Part shown: positions 33,137 to 41,635 of the stretch, piece by piece
How the letters are laid out: every line of letters begins with the position of its first letter
Numbering within the stretch: the stretch's first letter is position 1
Origin: CAWBRT01 sp049519595
GTDB lineage: Bacteria; Acidobacteriota; Terriglobia; Terriglobales; Acidobacteriaceae
Assembly (NCBI GenBank): GCA_049519595.1
Contig: JBEKQP010000015.1
Location: 1-45,405, forward strand
Reading direction: 5' to 3'
Length of the DNA stretch: 45,405 bases
The notes under the pieces: model-generated
Databases searched by the model: none
The model's input: the letters and a program-made list of their open reading frames with translations, nothing else
Told to the model about the DNA's origin: nothing
Position numbers and translations under genes: made by a program

Positions 33137-33572
33137 CCAACGCCTCGAACTCTTGCAATAGGTCAGAGTGCTTTTCCAGATACTGCAAATCGCCTACAGC
33201 GGTACCCCTGACTGACGCAACTGTGTGATCCGCACTCTTGGTGTCGCTTTGCCGGCCCAGGAATGAACCCACGCCCAAAGCAAGCAGAAGGGTGGCTGCG
33301 ATTCCGACGGCAGTTGGTTTGCGAAACCAGCCAAGCCATCCCATCGCAGGCTTTTGCTGCTCTTCGCGCAGCCGGGCCTGGAGCTTGACGTCGAAATACG
33401 GCGACGGCTCTGGCGCCTGCCACTCGTCCAGCAGTGCCATTGTCCTTTTCACCTGCTCCCACTCAAGCGCGCATGGATCGCACACCGAGCAATGCAACTG
33501 AATTTCCGGCGAAGCCGGTCCGCCTTCCACCGCTACTTCCAGAAGTCGTTCGCGAACATCCCTGCAATTCAT
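33096..33572 (-). CDS. Membrane-spanning anti-sigma factor with HC2-type zinc site
   Basis: 158 residues. The N-terminal domain has C3 and H27-x3-C31-x2-C34 (LHCSVCDPC), the ZAS/zf-HC2 zinc site that holds ECF sigma factors. One transmembrane helix is at about 88-107 (AVGIAATLLLALGVGSFLG), and a short extracytoplasmic tail (108-158) would sense the signal. It begins 8 nt after the sigma gene, which fits the usual pairing. Expected to sequester the sigma factor at the membrane until released. Confidence 0.85.
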   Translation of the reverse strand: MNCRDVRERLLEVAVEGGPASPEIQLHCSVCDPCALEWEQVKRTMALLDEWQAPEPSPYFDVKLQARLREEQQKPAMGWLGWFRKPTAVGIAATLLLALGVGSFLGRQSDTKSADHTVASVRGTAVGDLQYLEKHSDLLQEFEALDVLDNSDSGGTAN

Positions 33573-33580
33573 AACAGCCC

Positions 33581-34375
33581 CTAGATGAAGTCCTTCAGCT
33601 TTTCCCGCAAAGTCTGATACGCGCGGAATAGTAATGATTTCGTCGCTGACTCGCTCAGGTGTAATACTCCGGCGATTTGGCGATAGTCCATGTTCTGATA
33701 CTTGTGCATAATGACCGCCATGCGTTGCCGCTCTGGCAGTTCTTCCACGTGACGGCGAATTGCAGCCAGCCGCTCACGACGAAGCATCTGCTGCTCGACA
33801 TTGAGCGTGCTATCGGCCACATCGATCGAAAGCCCGGTTTCCTCGTCGCTTTCGTCCAGACTGACTTTGGTCTCCGGGCGTTCGTGCTTGTTGTCGCGAG
33901 CATGATTCACGGCCAGGTTGGTCGCGATCCGGTAGAGCCAGGTGGTAAACTTTGCGCTGGCGGCATAGCCTTCCCGCGAACGGTAAACGCGCAGGAAAAC
34001 CTCTTGTGCCAACTCCTCGGCGATTGCCGAGTTATGTACCATCCGGTACATAAAGCTGATCATTGAGCGGCGGTACTTCTCGATCAGATAATTGAATGCA
34101 GTGTCATCTCCGGCTTTGACCCGGAGCATAATATCCGCGTCACTCAGGTCAGCAGCAGGAGCACCATTCTGTTGGAGCGGAACCGCATTCCCTGGGCCAT
34201 GCTGACCGGAGCCGGAGCCGATATATCCTGCGGGCATTACCCGCTCAAACGCTGCGCTGCCCATATCCGATCGAACACCGTCCGCATCCGAAAGTTTCGA
34301 GCTATCTCCGCTCGGAGCAGAGTCGGGTCCTGAGGGGAAATCGACAACGGGACGCTTGGTATCTTTCAAATCCAT
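33581..34375 (-). CDS. ECF RNA polymerase sigma factor (RpoE-like)
   Basis: 264 residues. Region 2 (about 88-158: FNYLIEKYRRSMISFMYRM, LAQEVFLRVYRS, KFTTWLYRIATNLAVNHARD) and region 4 (about 210-262: LPERQRMAVIMHKYQNMDYRQIAGVLHLSESATKSLLFRAYQTLREKL, quoted as a description) are intact. An N-terminal extension of about 75 polar residues is unusual; a later start is possible though no SD favours it. Followed by its zinc anti-sigma factor and a DUF3106-like envelope protein in one operon, so an envelope or oxidative stress response is likely. Confidence 0.9.
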   Translation of the reverse strand: MDLKDTKRPVVDFPSGPDSAPSGDSSKLSDADGVRSDMGSAAFERVMPAGYIGSGSGQHGPGNAVPLQQNGAPAADLSDADIMLRVKAGDDTAFNYLIEKYRRSMISFMYRMVHNSAIAEELAQEVFLRVYRSREGYAASAKFTTWLYRIATNLAVNHARDNKHERPETKVSLDESDEETGLSIDVADSTLNVEQQMLRRERLAAIRRHVEELPERQRMAVIMHKYQNMDYRQIAGVLHLSESATKSLLFRAYQTLREKLKDFI

Positions 34376-34851
34376 CCAGAGTCCGGGGTGCGAAGCAGAA
34401 TATCCTTCATCAATTATGCCTGATCGGACCCAAATCTATCGGGCCGGAAAGTGCCATACAGACGATGCCGGAGCAGCTCCACTTCCTTATAGCTAAAGTA
34501 TTGATTCTTAAGTTAATACTCGATTTATCCAGGTCGTGGCAGACGCAGCGCATCGCCATCTGCTCATCCGACCTCACAACCGGCAACAACATCACCTCGT
34601 CATCTCTCTTGAGAAATGTCCCTGACGGGTTCTGCGGGTTGAGTATACCGCCTTTGGACCCGGTTCAGTACTCCACCTACCGTCTCGGGAAGGCGCTACA
34701 AGTACAGCGCCAGTATATGGAGAAACCGCTAGCGATGAAGCCCGCGTCGGAGGCCACACAATGACCTTCCATCGGGCTGGCATCGGGCTGGAGTTTGGCC
34801 AATCAAAAACAACAGCCACTCGTAAGTGACTGTGCGGTAAGAAGATAGAGA
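34376..34851. other. Gap between the sigma operon and tRNA-Val
   Basis: No supported gene. An inverted repeat AGTATT...AATACT (34497-34520) around a central CTTAAG lies about 120 bp upstream of the sigma factor start and may be an operator or promoter element. Confidence 0.3.
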
Positions 34852-34926
<75 letters not shown>

Positions 34927-35154
34927 ACTGCCTTGCAAATCAATTACTTGCGATTTTAACACTTGACTTCACAGCGACGCAAAGAAACAACTGGATAACA
35001 AGCACAGAAAAAATGGGAACAAGAAATCCGTTGATAATTCTGCTGCGCGATTCCACTCGACAAGCCCACGACGCAGGAACACAGCCCACTTCAAGAGCGC
35101 GGCCGTGACACGATGGACGACGCCGGAAGAACGAATCGAGGGAGGCTGTTCTTT

Positions 35155-35198
35155 AAAAAAAGAAGCAAGACCCAGTTCGTATTGAACTGCGTCTTGCT
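35155..35198 (-). terminator. Rho-independent terminator of the acyl-CoA operon
   Basis: On the minus strand, AGCAAGACGCAGTTC (35198-35184), loop AATAC, then GAACTGGGTCTTGCT (35178-35164) form a 15-bp stem with one mismatch, followed by TCT and then a run of seven T ending at 35155. It lies 28 nt beyond the stop at 35226. Textbook form. Confidence 0.85.
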
Positions 35199-35225
35199 CC
35201 CATTGCTTCGCCTTCGGCGCCGCCA

Positions 35226-36689
35226 CTACTTCTTCGGTGGAGGAGCCGGTTCGGAAAGATCGGCGGTGATGCCCGCAATACGTTTGGCATGCGCCGCGTA
35301 CTTCTCCCACGGCTCCATGATCTTCACGACCATCCTGGCACCGTCCGGTGATCCGCCGCCGTGCATGCAGCCGGGAATGCCGCCGCCAACGGTGAGCCAT
35401 TCCACGAGGCGCGCTGCACGGGCCCTGGTTTCTCCATCGACGCCGGCAGTAAGAGCCCGTTTGAGTTGCGAACCGTAGAGCTCTGACTGGAAGTCCTTAT
35501 ACGATGGGAAGCACCCGGTTTCAGCGATGCCGCCGCTGATGTCCTGCGCGATGACCTTGGTTTCGTAGGGCAGCTTCGCCACCTGTGTCTTGTTGACATG
35601 CGCGAGCAGCGCATCGGGGATCCACACTCCGGACGGATGCGCCTTACCCACGAGCATGGCACCGAGGCCGGTACTGTAGGTGATCTCGTTGTTGATCGCC
35701 ATCTGCGTGAGTTTGTCCTGGAAAGGCTTCTGCGACAGCCCATTCGCTCTGGCCATGTTGATGGCGGCGCCGATCATGACATCGCCCTGCCCGGCGACGC
35801 AGGCGCCGATTGCGGCTCGGTAGATTGCCGTAAAGTAGCCGATCAACTTGCCGCTGTATTTGAACTCACCGCACATGAAGACGCGGTCGTTCGGAACGAA
35901 CACGTCGTCAAAGAGCAGAAATGCCTGGGTGATGTTGCCGGCCTTCGGAGCATCCCAGCCTTCTTCTTCATCGCGAGCATCGCTCGGACGGCGGGTCTCG
36001 ACAATCGTCAGCCCTTTTGCATCGCGAGGAACAGCTGCCGCGACACAGAAGTCCTTTTCGGACTCGCCGTAACCGCTGCCCGGAACAACGATGATTTCGT
36101 GACAGGCGGCAACACCGCAAATCTGAACCTTGTAGCCGCGAATCACGACGCCGTCCGGACGAACTTCCTTGATGTGCAGATTGGTGTCTTGATCCGCTTG
36201 CGCCGACGGCTTCTGTGACCGGTTGCCTTTGGCATCGGTAATCGCGCCTGCAAGGCACAAAGCGTTATCTTCCACGAAGCGGAAGTACTTCTTTAGCCGC
36301 TCTTGATAGTTGGTGCCGAACTCCTTGTCCATTTCGTACGTTACGGCCCAGAGAACGTTGAGTCCCGTCCATCCGGCGCAGGTAGCTCCCTGGCAGGTTC
36401 CGGACTGGTGGAACTGTTCCCGCTTCATCAAGGAGTTACCTAGCACTCCTTCGGGGCCGCTCATCAGGGTGTTCCAGCGATGAGCGGTTTCTCCGGTGAA
36501 ATGAGACTTGGCGGTAAAGATCGGCGCCTTCTCGGGGTCTAAAGATGCATCGTACGAGCGTGAGACTGACTCAACATGCAGCCTCGTCGCAGGGTTGGTC
36601 GTAACGTCCTCAATGAGTTTGCCCCATTTGTAAATGTTGGGGCGCATCTTTTTTATGGACGCTTTGTACTGCTCCCCGTTCATCATCAT
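35226..36689 (-). CDS. 4-hydroxybutyryl-CoA dehydratase / HpaB-family protein
   Basis: 487 residues from ATG 36689 (GGAGGGG 10 nt upstream), the length of 4-hydroxybutyryl-CoA dehydratase (AbfD). The fold motifs fit: TYEMDKEFGTNYQ, DAKGNRSQKPSAQ, FVPNDRVFMCGEF, GDVMIGAAI, IAQDISGGIAETGCFPS. AbfD binds its [4Fe-4S] with C99, C103, H292 and C299. Here the Cys pair is C99/C104 (CxxxxC), C297 fits C299, but the His position is Tyr290. It may therefore be a non-canonical paralogue, as in the second AbfD-like protein of some archaea, or act as an isomerase or hydroxylase. Cotranscribed with two acyl-CoA dehydrogenases. Confidence 0.8.
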   Translation of the reverse strand: MMMNGEQYKASIKKMRPNIYKWGKLIEDVTTNPATRLHVESVSRSYDASLDPEKAPIFTAKSHFTGETAHRWNTLMSGPEGVLGNSLMKREQFHQSGTCQGATCAGWTGLNVLWAVTYEMDKEFGTNYQERLKKYFRFVEDNALCLAGAITDAKGNRSQKPSAQADQDTNLHIKEVRPDGVVIRGYKVQICGVAACHEIIVVPGSGYGESEKDFCVAAAVPRDAKGLTIVETRRPSDARDEEEGWDAPKAGNITQAFLLFDDVFVPNDRVFMCGEFKYSGKLIGYFTAIYRAAIGACVAGQGDVMIGAAINMARANGLSQKPFQDKLTQMAINNEITYSTGLGAMLVGKAHPSGVWIPDALLAHVNKTQVAKLPYETKVIAQDISGGIAETGCFPSYKDFQSELYGSQLKRALTAGVDGETRARAARLVEWLTVGGGIPGCMHGGGSPDGARMVVKIMEPWEKYAAHAKRIAGITADLSEPAPPPKK

Positions 36690-36804
36690 GGCTGAATTAC
36701 CCCTCCATGGGTACCGCTTCGGGCTATTGGTGTGTCCTGCTCGTCGAGACTCCACTTGCAACAAGTAGGGATTCTAGGCATCGCCTGTCTTGCTCCCCAT
36801 TGAT

Positions 36805-37929
36805 TCAGCCAATGCTGGCAGCAATGACCTGTTCAGGGAATTCCAGCGGGCTTTCAAGAATCGTCGTGCCGGAGACGTCGCGGAACAGCTTTGACATCAG
36901 CATCTCTTCGCTGTAGCCGTAGCCGCCTTCTATCTGCAAAGTCTCCAGCAACGAATTCATCCCCAGGCGCTGGGCAAACAACTTGACCATCGCAGCCTCA
37001 GTGGTAAACGGCTTTCCCTGCTCGATCAATGCAGCGGCATCGTAGACCGCCAGCCGTGCAACGTAGCAATTCGTATTCACTTCAGCCAACATCGTCTGAA
37101 TGGCTTGGAAGGTGCTGATCGGACGTCCGAACTGCACGCGTTGCTGAGCGTATTTCGCAGCATGCTGCACCGCGACCCCCACAACACCGACGGTCTGTGC
37201 GGCCTCGGCAACGGCAAATGCGGCGAGCACTTCCGCGGCGATCGCCGCCCCACCCTCGACCGTCCCGAGAACCTCGGCAGTGACATTGTGGAATACCACG
37301 TCAGCCGTCGGACGCGCACGCAAGCCCATCGTGCTTTTCTTGGGGCCCACTTCGAGTCCTTCTGCCTTCGCATTGACCAGGAATGCGGCGAGGCTCTTGG
37401 CCCCCGCAGCCGCATCTGTGCAACCGAACACCACGTACACGTCCGCTACGCCGGCATTGGCCACGTAGGACTTGCGTCCGTTCAACGCGTAACCGCCCCC
37501 CTGCTGGGTGGCGATCACGGCCTCAGGCCCTTGGCCCACGCCGGGTCCGGGCTCACTCATTGCCACCGCGCCCAGCTTTTCTCCCCTGGCGAGCGCAGGC
37601 AGATATTTCTTCTTCTGCTCTGCCGAGCCCCAACGGTTGATCGCGTAGGCTGCTGACGAGTGATTCACCACGATCGAGGCCACCGCCGCACTTGCGCGCG
37701 ACAGTTCTTCGACGCCCAGCACATAGCTCAAATAACCAAAGTCAGCGCCACCAAATTCAGTGGGCAGGAACCAGCCAAGAAAATCATAGGACGCCATCTT
37801 CTTTACGGCCTCGGCTGGGAACTCGCCGGTCTTGTCCAGTTGGACGGCCAGCGGCTCGAGGTACTGCATTGCGAAGTCACGCGCGTTCTTCTGAACGAGT
37901 TGTTGGTCCTCTGTCAATAGATAGCTCAT
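36805..37929 (-). CDS. Acyl-CoA dehydrogenase (divergent)
   Basis: 374 residues with the acyl-CoA dehydrogenase layout: helical N-domain, FAD beta-domain (AMSEPGPGVGQGPEAV near 123, LNGRKSYVANAGVAD near 148) and helical C-domain (QQRVQFGRPISTFQAIQ near 264). The catalytic-base position holds Glu359 in TILESPLEF, but the usual YEGTxQxQR context is replaced, which is unusual. It starts 3 nt after the next acyl-CoA dehydrogenase gene stops, and the AbfD-like gene follows after 115 bp. Together they suggest oxidation of a short CoA ester; the substrate is not known. Confidence 0.88.
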   Translation of the reverse strand: MSYLLTEDQQLVQKNARDFAMQYLEPLAVQLDKTGEFPAEAVKKMASYDFLGWFLPTEFGGADFGYLSYVLGVEELSRASAAVASIVVNHSSAAYAINRWGSAEQKKKYLPALARGEKLGAVAMSEPGPGVGQGPEAVIATQQGGGYALNGRKSYVANAGVADVYVVFGCTDAAAGAKSLAAFLVNAKAEGLEVGPKKSTMGLRARPTADVVFHNVTAEVLGTVEGGAAIAAEVLAAFAVAEAAQTVGVVGVAVQHAAKYAQQRVQFGRPISTFQAIQTMLAEVNTNCYVARLAVYDAAALIEQGKPFTTEAAMVKLFAQRLGMNSLLETLQIEGGYGYSEEMLMSKLFRDVSGTTILESPLEFPEQVIAASIG

Positions 37930-37932
37930 CTT

Positions 37933-39093
37933 TCACCTTCCTGCCTTCGCCGTTGCGGTCTTGGGCTGAATGCTGGCAATCAACTGGCCTGCAATAACGA
38001 GTCGCTGGACCTGGTTTGTGCCTTCGTAGAGCTGCTGAATTTTGGCATCGCGCACCAGCTTCTCCACCACGCATTCGTGGGAATAGCCGAACGCGCCGAG
38101 CAGAGCGAGTGCTTCGGTAGTGACACGCATAGCAGTGTCGCTACCCATAGTCTTAGCGATTGCCGAATCGACCGTGATCGGAAGCCCCGCATCCTTGACC
38201 GCAAGCGCGTGGCGAACGGTCTGACGCGCCGCTTCGATCTGGATTCGCATGTCGGCCAGCTTGAACTGAGCAGCCTGACCCAGCTTCCGGGGGTCAGGAT
38301 ACTTGATGCTGAAATACTTCAGGCATTCGTCCAAGGCCCGCTGTGCAATTCCGACGCTCTGAGAGCCGACCATCGGACGAGCCATATCGAGACAAGCCAT
38401 GGCTATCCTCATGCCGTCGCCTTCTTTGCCCAGAAGTTGGCTGGCGGGAACTTGCAGGTCCTGCATCACCAGCTCGACGGTGTTGGAACCGCGGATGCCG
38501 AGCTTGTTCTCGTGCTTGGTAACGATCAGGCCCGGAGAGCCGCCCTTCACAATGAATGCGCTCAGCCCTTTCAGTCCTTTACTGGGATCGGTCAGGGCGA
38601 AGATGGTGAACATCTTGGCGTAGGCGCCGCTGGTGATGAAACACTTGCTCCCATTCAGGATGTACTCATCCCCAACCTTCTTGGCCGTGCTCTTGCCGGC
38701 GCTGACGTCCGAGCCCGCGCCCGGCTCAGTCAGAGCAAAGGCCGACAGGCCACCCTGTACAATGGGAGCGAAATAGAGCTTCTTCTGTTCTTCCGTGCCT
38801 ACCAGCAGCGGCGCGTAGTATCCCAGAGCGTTCACGCCGAGTATGGTTGCAAAGCCCGCGCAACCATAGCCCAATTCTTCCAAGATCACTCCTTGCGTGA
38901 CCGCGTCCAGATCCCGGCCACCGAACTGCTTCGGAATTCCCATTGCCAGCAGATCGGCCTTTTTCGCTGCTTCGATTATGAATTCGGGGAATTCACCCGT
39001 GCGGTCATACTCGCCGGCAACGGGAATAATGTATTTTTCAGCAAATTCTCGCGCCAACCGCTGGATTTCTTGCTGTTCAGGAGTAAGTATCAT
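37933..39093 (-). CDS. Acyl-CoA dehydrogenase
   Basis: 386 residues, a canonical member: ALTEPGAGSDVSAG (FAD/substrate loop), LNGSKCFITSGAYA, GIRGSNTVELVMQD, and RDAKIQQLYEGTNQVQR with the catalytic base Glu357. It oxidises an acyl-CoA to the trans-2-enoyl-CoA and passes electrons to ETF. First gene of the minus-strand operon, divergent from the GntR/FadR regulator, whose likely operator lies 106 bp upstream of this start. The SD is GGTTGAGAG, about 4 nt before ATG 39093. Confidence 0.95.
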   Translation of the reverse strand: MILTPEQQEIQRLAREFAEKYIIPVAGEYDRTGEFPEFIIEAAKKADLLAMGIPKQFGGRDLDAVTQGVILEELGYGCAGFATILGVNALGYYAPLLVGTEEQKKLYFAPIVQGGLSAFALTEPGAGSDVSAGKSTAKKVGDEYILNGSKCFITSGAYAKMFTIFALTDPSKGLKGLSAFIVKGGSPGLIVTKHENKLGIRGSNTVELVMQDLQVPASQLLGKEGDGMRIAMACLDMARPMVGSQSVGIAQRALDECLKYFSIKYPDPRKLGQAAQFKLADMRIQIEAARQTVRHALAVKDAGLPITVDSAIAKTMGSDTAMRVTTEALALLGAFGYSHECVVEKLVRDAKIQQLYEGTNQVQRLVIAGQLIASIQPKTATAKAGR

Positions 39094-39198
39094 GGTCTCT
39101 CAACCTTTCAAATTTCATTGCAGGCGTGTGAACATACCTCGCCTAACCTGCTCAAGACGCGGTTCAGGGTAGCGGCTATAAGGTAGAGGTAAATTGGC

Positions 39199-39215
39199 TA
39201 TTTGTCAAACAAATA
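39199..39215. promoter_or_regulatory. GntR/FadR-type operator in the divergent region
   Basis: TATTTGT-CAA-ACAAATA is a perfect 7-3-7 inverted repeat and fits the FadR-subfamily consensus TNGTNNNACNA (TTGTCAAACAA). It lies between the acyl-CoA dehydrogenase operon and the adjacent GntR gene, so autoregulation and control of the operon are expected. Confidence 0.75.
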
Positions 39216-39367
39216 TTTAATAGTTTTTAAAGACTTTGCAATCTGGTAAGGTATTCACATTCACGGTTACGGCCACGGTGAGAGAGCGCTCCCCGCTGGG
39301 GAGTGGAGTGCCGTTTTGGTCAGGAATCCGTTGGATCGAGCTACGGCCAGAGCTGAGGGGACGATTC

Positions 39368-40171
39368 ATGCCAATCAATTACCAAAATATCAACACGGAG
39401 GGAGTCGCGAAGCAGATCGCGACGAACATTCGTGAGGCTATTATCGGTGGTGCGCTCAAGGTCGATCAGAAGCTTCCGACGGAAGAGGAGTTAGCAGAGC
39501 GGTTTGGGGTCTCCCGGCCTACGATTCGCGAGGCGTTGAAGCGCCTTGCGGCGCAGAACCTGATTCACACTCGCCGCGGTCCGGCCGGCGGCAGTTTCGT
39601 CAAGAAACCCAGCATGGAGGACATGAGCGCGCAGCTCTCAAGCATGGCTGCGGTGCTTCTCACGGTCGGCGAATTCAATCTCTCAGACATCGTGGAAACC
39701 CGTCACGAGCTCGAGAGGGTCTGCTGCCGCTTGGCGGCGTTGCGATACTCCGCCGACGACAATGGTACGGAGAGCCAGTTGAAGGAGATGGAGGTTGAAC
39801 TCCGGGCGCAACGCAATCCGCAGATGACGGATGTCGAATTCTGCGCCTCCGACGTTCGCTTCCATTGCCTGGTTGTTGACGCCGCACAGAATCCGCTTCT
39901 GCGATTCCTTGTGGCCCCAATGATCGAAATCATGGAGCCGGTGCTGAACCTGGTTGTTTACCGAGTCCGCGAGCGCCAGTTCATTGTTGACCGGCACTAT
40001 GAAATATTCGAGGCGATCAAGGCACACGATCCCGATCGCGCCATTGCCGCGCTGGACCGGATGATGGAGTACTTACGCCAAAAGTACACGATGGCGCAAC
40101 AACTTGGCGGAGAGAACAAGGCCATTTCGATGACGAATCAAGCAGCACACCTGGGTCGAGTTCAACCCTAG
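39368..40171 (+). CDS. GntR-family transcriptional regulator, FadR subfamily
   Basis: 267 residues from ATG 39368 (GAGGGG about 8 nt upstream); an open extension to 39236 runs over the operator region and is not coding. N-terminal winged HTH (about 15-80: EEELAERFGVSRPTIREALKRL, RRGPAGGSFVKKP) and an all-helical FCD ligand domain (about 100-245, with the metal/ligand residues ExxxxxC..., DVRFHCLV and RHYEIFEAI). FCD regulators sense carboxylates or acyl-CoAs. Divergent from the acyl-CoA dehydrogenase operon; a matching operator is in between. Confidence 0.92.
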   Translation: MPINYQNINTEGVAKQIATNIREAIIGGALKVDQKLPTEEELAERFGVSRPTIREALKRLAAQNLIHTRRGPAGGSFVKKPSMEDMSAQLSSMAAVLLTVGEFNLSDIVETRHELERVCCRLAALRYSADDNGTESQLKEMEVELRAQRNPQMTDVEFCASDVRFHCLVVDAAQNPLLRFLVAPMIEIMEPVLNLVVYRVRERQFIVDRHYEIFEAIKAHDPDRAIAALDRMMEYLRQKYTMAQQLGGENKAISMTNQAAHLGRVQP

Positions 40172-40310
40172 GACTCACACTGTCCCCGTGCTCGAGAGCC
40201 GTCTAATCCACATGATTTGCAACTTGAGGACGCGCGAAGTCGTGCGCATCTCGGAAGATGTGTGTACCGCAGGCATAGTAGACTTTGCGACAACTACAAA
40301 TGGAGCTGCG

Positions 40311-41132
40311 ATGAACTTGCGCGACAGAATCGGCATCGACCTTGGAGAGAAGAACAAGATAGAGGATGGCATCAAGGACGCAATCCAGCATCAGGTGCGG
40401 TATCTCGATCTGAAGATTGACGTTGCTCCGAATGCGATTGAGACCTTAACCGAAGAGCGCGTATCGGTGATCCGCGAATCGTGCGAGCGGCACGGAATTC
40501 ACGTCGGCGTTCACACCTTGTCCGCAGTGAATACGGCGGAGGTTGCGCCGCATGTTCGTGATGGCGTCGATCGCTATCTCTTCGGACATATGGACGCTTG
40601 CAAACGTCTCGGCGGTGAGTGGATTGTCGTTCATGCGGGCTATCACTTTACGTCGGATCGCCAAATGCGCATGGAGGCCGGGCTCGAGCGCTTGAAGCGA
40701 CTGTGCGACTATGCCGAACAGATAAGACTTACCGTGCTCCTGGAGAACCTGAACCGCGAGCCGGACGATGCCGAGGTTCACTACCTGGCCTGCAATCTGG
40801 AGGAAACGCTGTTCTACTTCGACCAGCTGAAGTCGCCGCGGCTGAGATGGGCGTTCACGGCCAACCATGCCCACCTTGTGGCGGAAGGCATTGAAGGATT
40901 CCTGCAAGGCATGGATATTGCTCGTTGCGACGAGGTGCGGCTGGCCGATTGCTTCCGCCTGGGCAAAGAGCTTCATCTTAAACCTGGCGAAGGAGACCTC
41001 GATTTCGCAGACCTCTTTCGCCGGCTCGACGAGTTGAAGTTTCAAGGCCACTATATGAACGCGTTCGGCACGCTGGAAGATATGCTGGAGGGCCGGGAGC
41101 GCCTGGCGAAACTTGCCCGAGACGCGAGCTGA
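40311..41132 (+). CDS. Sugar phosphate isomerase/epimerase family (xylose-isomerase-like TIM barrel)
   Basis: 273 residues from ATG 40311 (GGAG about 5 nt upstream), the first family-like segment; the longer frame from 40188 is unlikely. AP-endonuclease-2-type barrel: VRYLDLKID, HGIHVGVHTLS, GGEWIVVHAGYHF, LTVLLENLNREP, LRWAFTANHAHLV, DEVRLADCF and GEGDLDFADLF, giving the Glu, His and Asp metal ligands expected at the strand ends. Reaction unknown; such proteins isomerise or dehydrate sugars and hydroxy acids. It follows the GntR regulator after 139 bp and may be controlled by it. Confidence 0.8.
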   Translation: MNLRDRIGIDLGEKNKIEDGIKDAIQHQVRYLDLKIDVAPNAIETLTEERVSVIRESCERHGIHVGVHTLSAVNTAEVAPHVRDGVDRYLFGHMDACKRLGGEWIVVHAGYHFTSDRQMRMEAGLERLKRLCDYAEQIRLTVLLENLNREPDDAEVHYLACNLEETLFYFDQLKSPRLRWAFTANHAHLVAEGIEGFLQGMDIARCDEVRLADCFRLGKELHLKPGEGDLDFADLFRRLDELKFQGHYMNAFGTLEDMLEGRERLAKLARDAS

Positions 41133-41312
41133 GTCCGTCCTCCCGCAAAGATGTGTCACACGCACTGCGATCAATGGTCACAGACATCGCGATCAAACGA
41201 GAATAGCGTGCCCTTCGAATCCTCGGCCACCGGTCAAGTACAACCCTGGAATAGTCCGTTCTCATCAATAAGGCCTTATCTTTAATATTTCAGGCGAAGG
41301 ATGGAGGACCCC
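41133..41312. other. Gap with a 12-bp palindrome
   Basis: Contains ATAAGGCCTTAT (41268-41279), a perfect 12-bp palindrome 33 bp before the next start; it may be a regulator site. Nothing else seen. Confidence 0.3.
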
Positions 41313-41582
41313 ATGCCGAACACAGTGTTCGAGAGGACAGGTGAGCACATTACGGACGCAGTTCACAAGGCTTCTCGCGCGGCGGATTCCGTCGCCGAAG
41401 CGGCAGAAGATACGATTAACGTGCTGAAGCGCACCGGAAAACAATTTAACGATGCCGCGGAGGAGCTTCTGGACGATACGACTCAGCGGATTAAACGGCA
41501 CCCCGCGGAAGCAGTTGTATCAACATTCGCCGTCGGCCTCATCGCGGGCGTTCTGATCGGCTGGATGATTGGGCGGAAATAA
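41313..41582 (+). CDS. YqjD/ElaB-like (DUF883) small membrane-anchored protein
   Basis: GGAGG (41303-41307) with a 5-nt spacer fixes ATG 41313; 89 residues. A long amphipathic helical region (FERTGEHITDAVHKASRAADSV...) with DDTTQRIKRHPAEAV precedes one C-terminal transmembrane helix (FAVGLIAGVLIGWMIG) ending in RK. This is the C-tail-anchored design of the YqjD/ElaB family, which associates with ribosomes at the inner membrane in E. coli and is stress-linked. Monocistronic. Confidence 0.8.
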   Translation: MPNTVFERTGEHITDAVHKASRAADSVAEAAEDTINVLKRTGKQFNDAAEELLDDTTQRIKRHPAEAVVSTFAVGLIAGVLIGWMIGRK

Positions 41583-41635
41583 TCGTTCGAGGAGCGGTCA
41601 AAAGCACGCAACACGGGTTCGTTGCGAACTTCGGG

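Noticed and set aside
38077..39186. 369-codon plus-strand frame over the acyl-CoA dehydrogenase
   Set aside because: Antisense shadow of a canonical enzyme whose motifs are all present on the minus strand.
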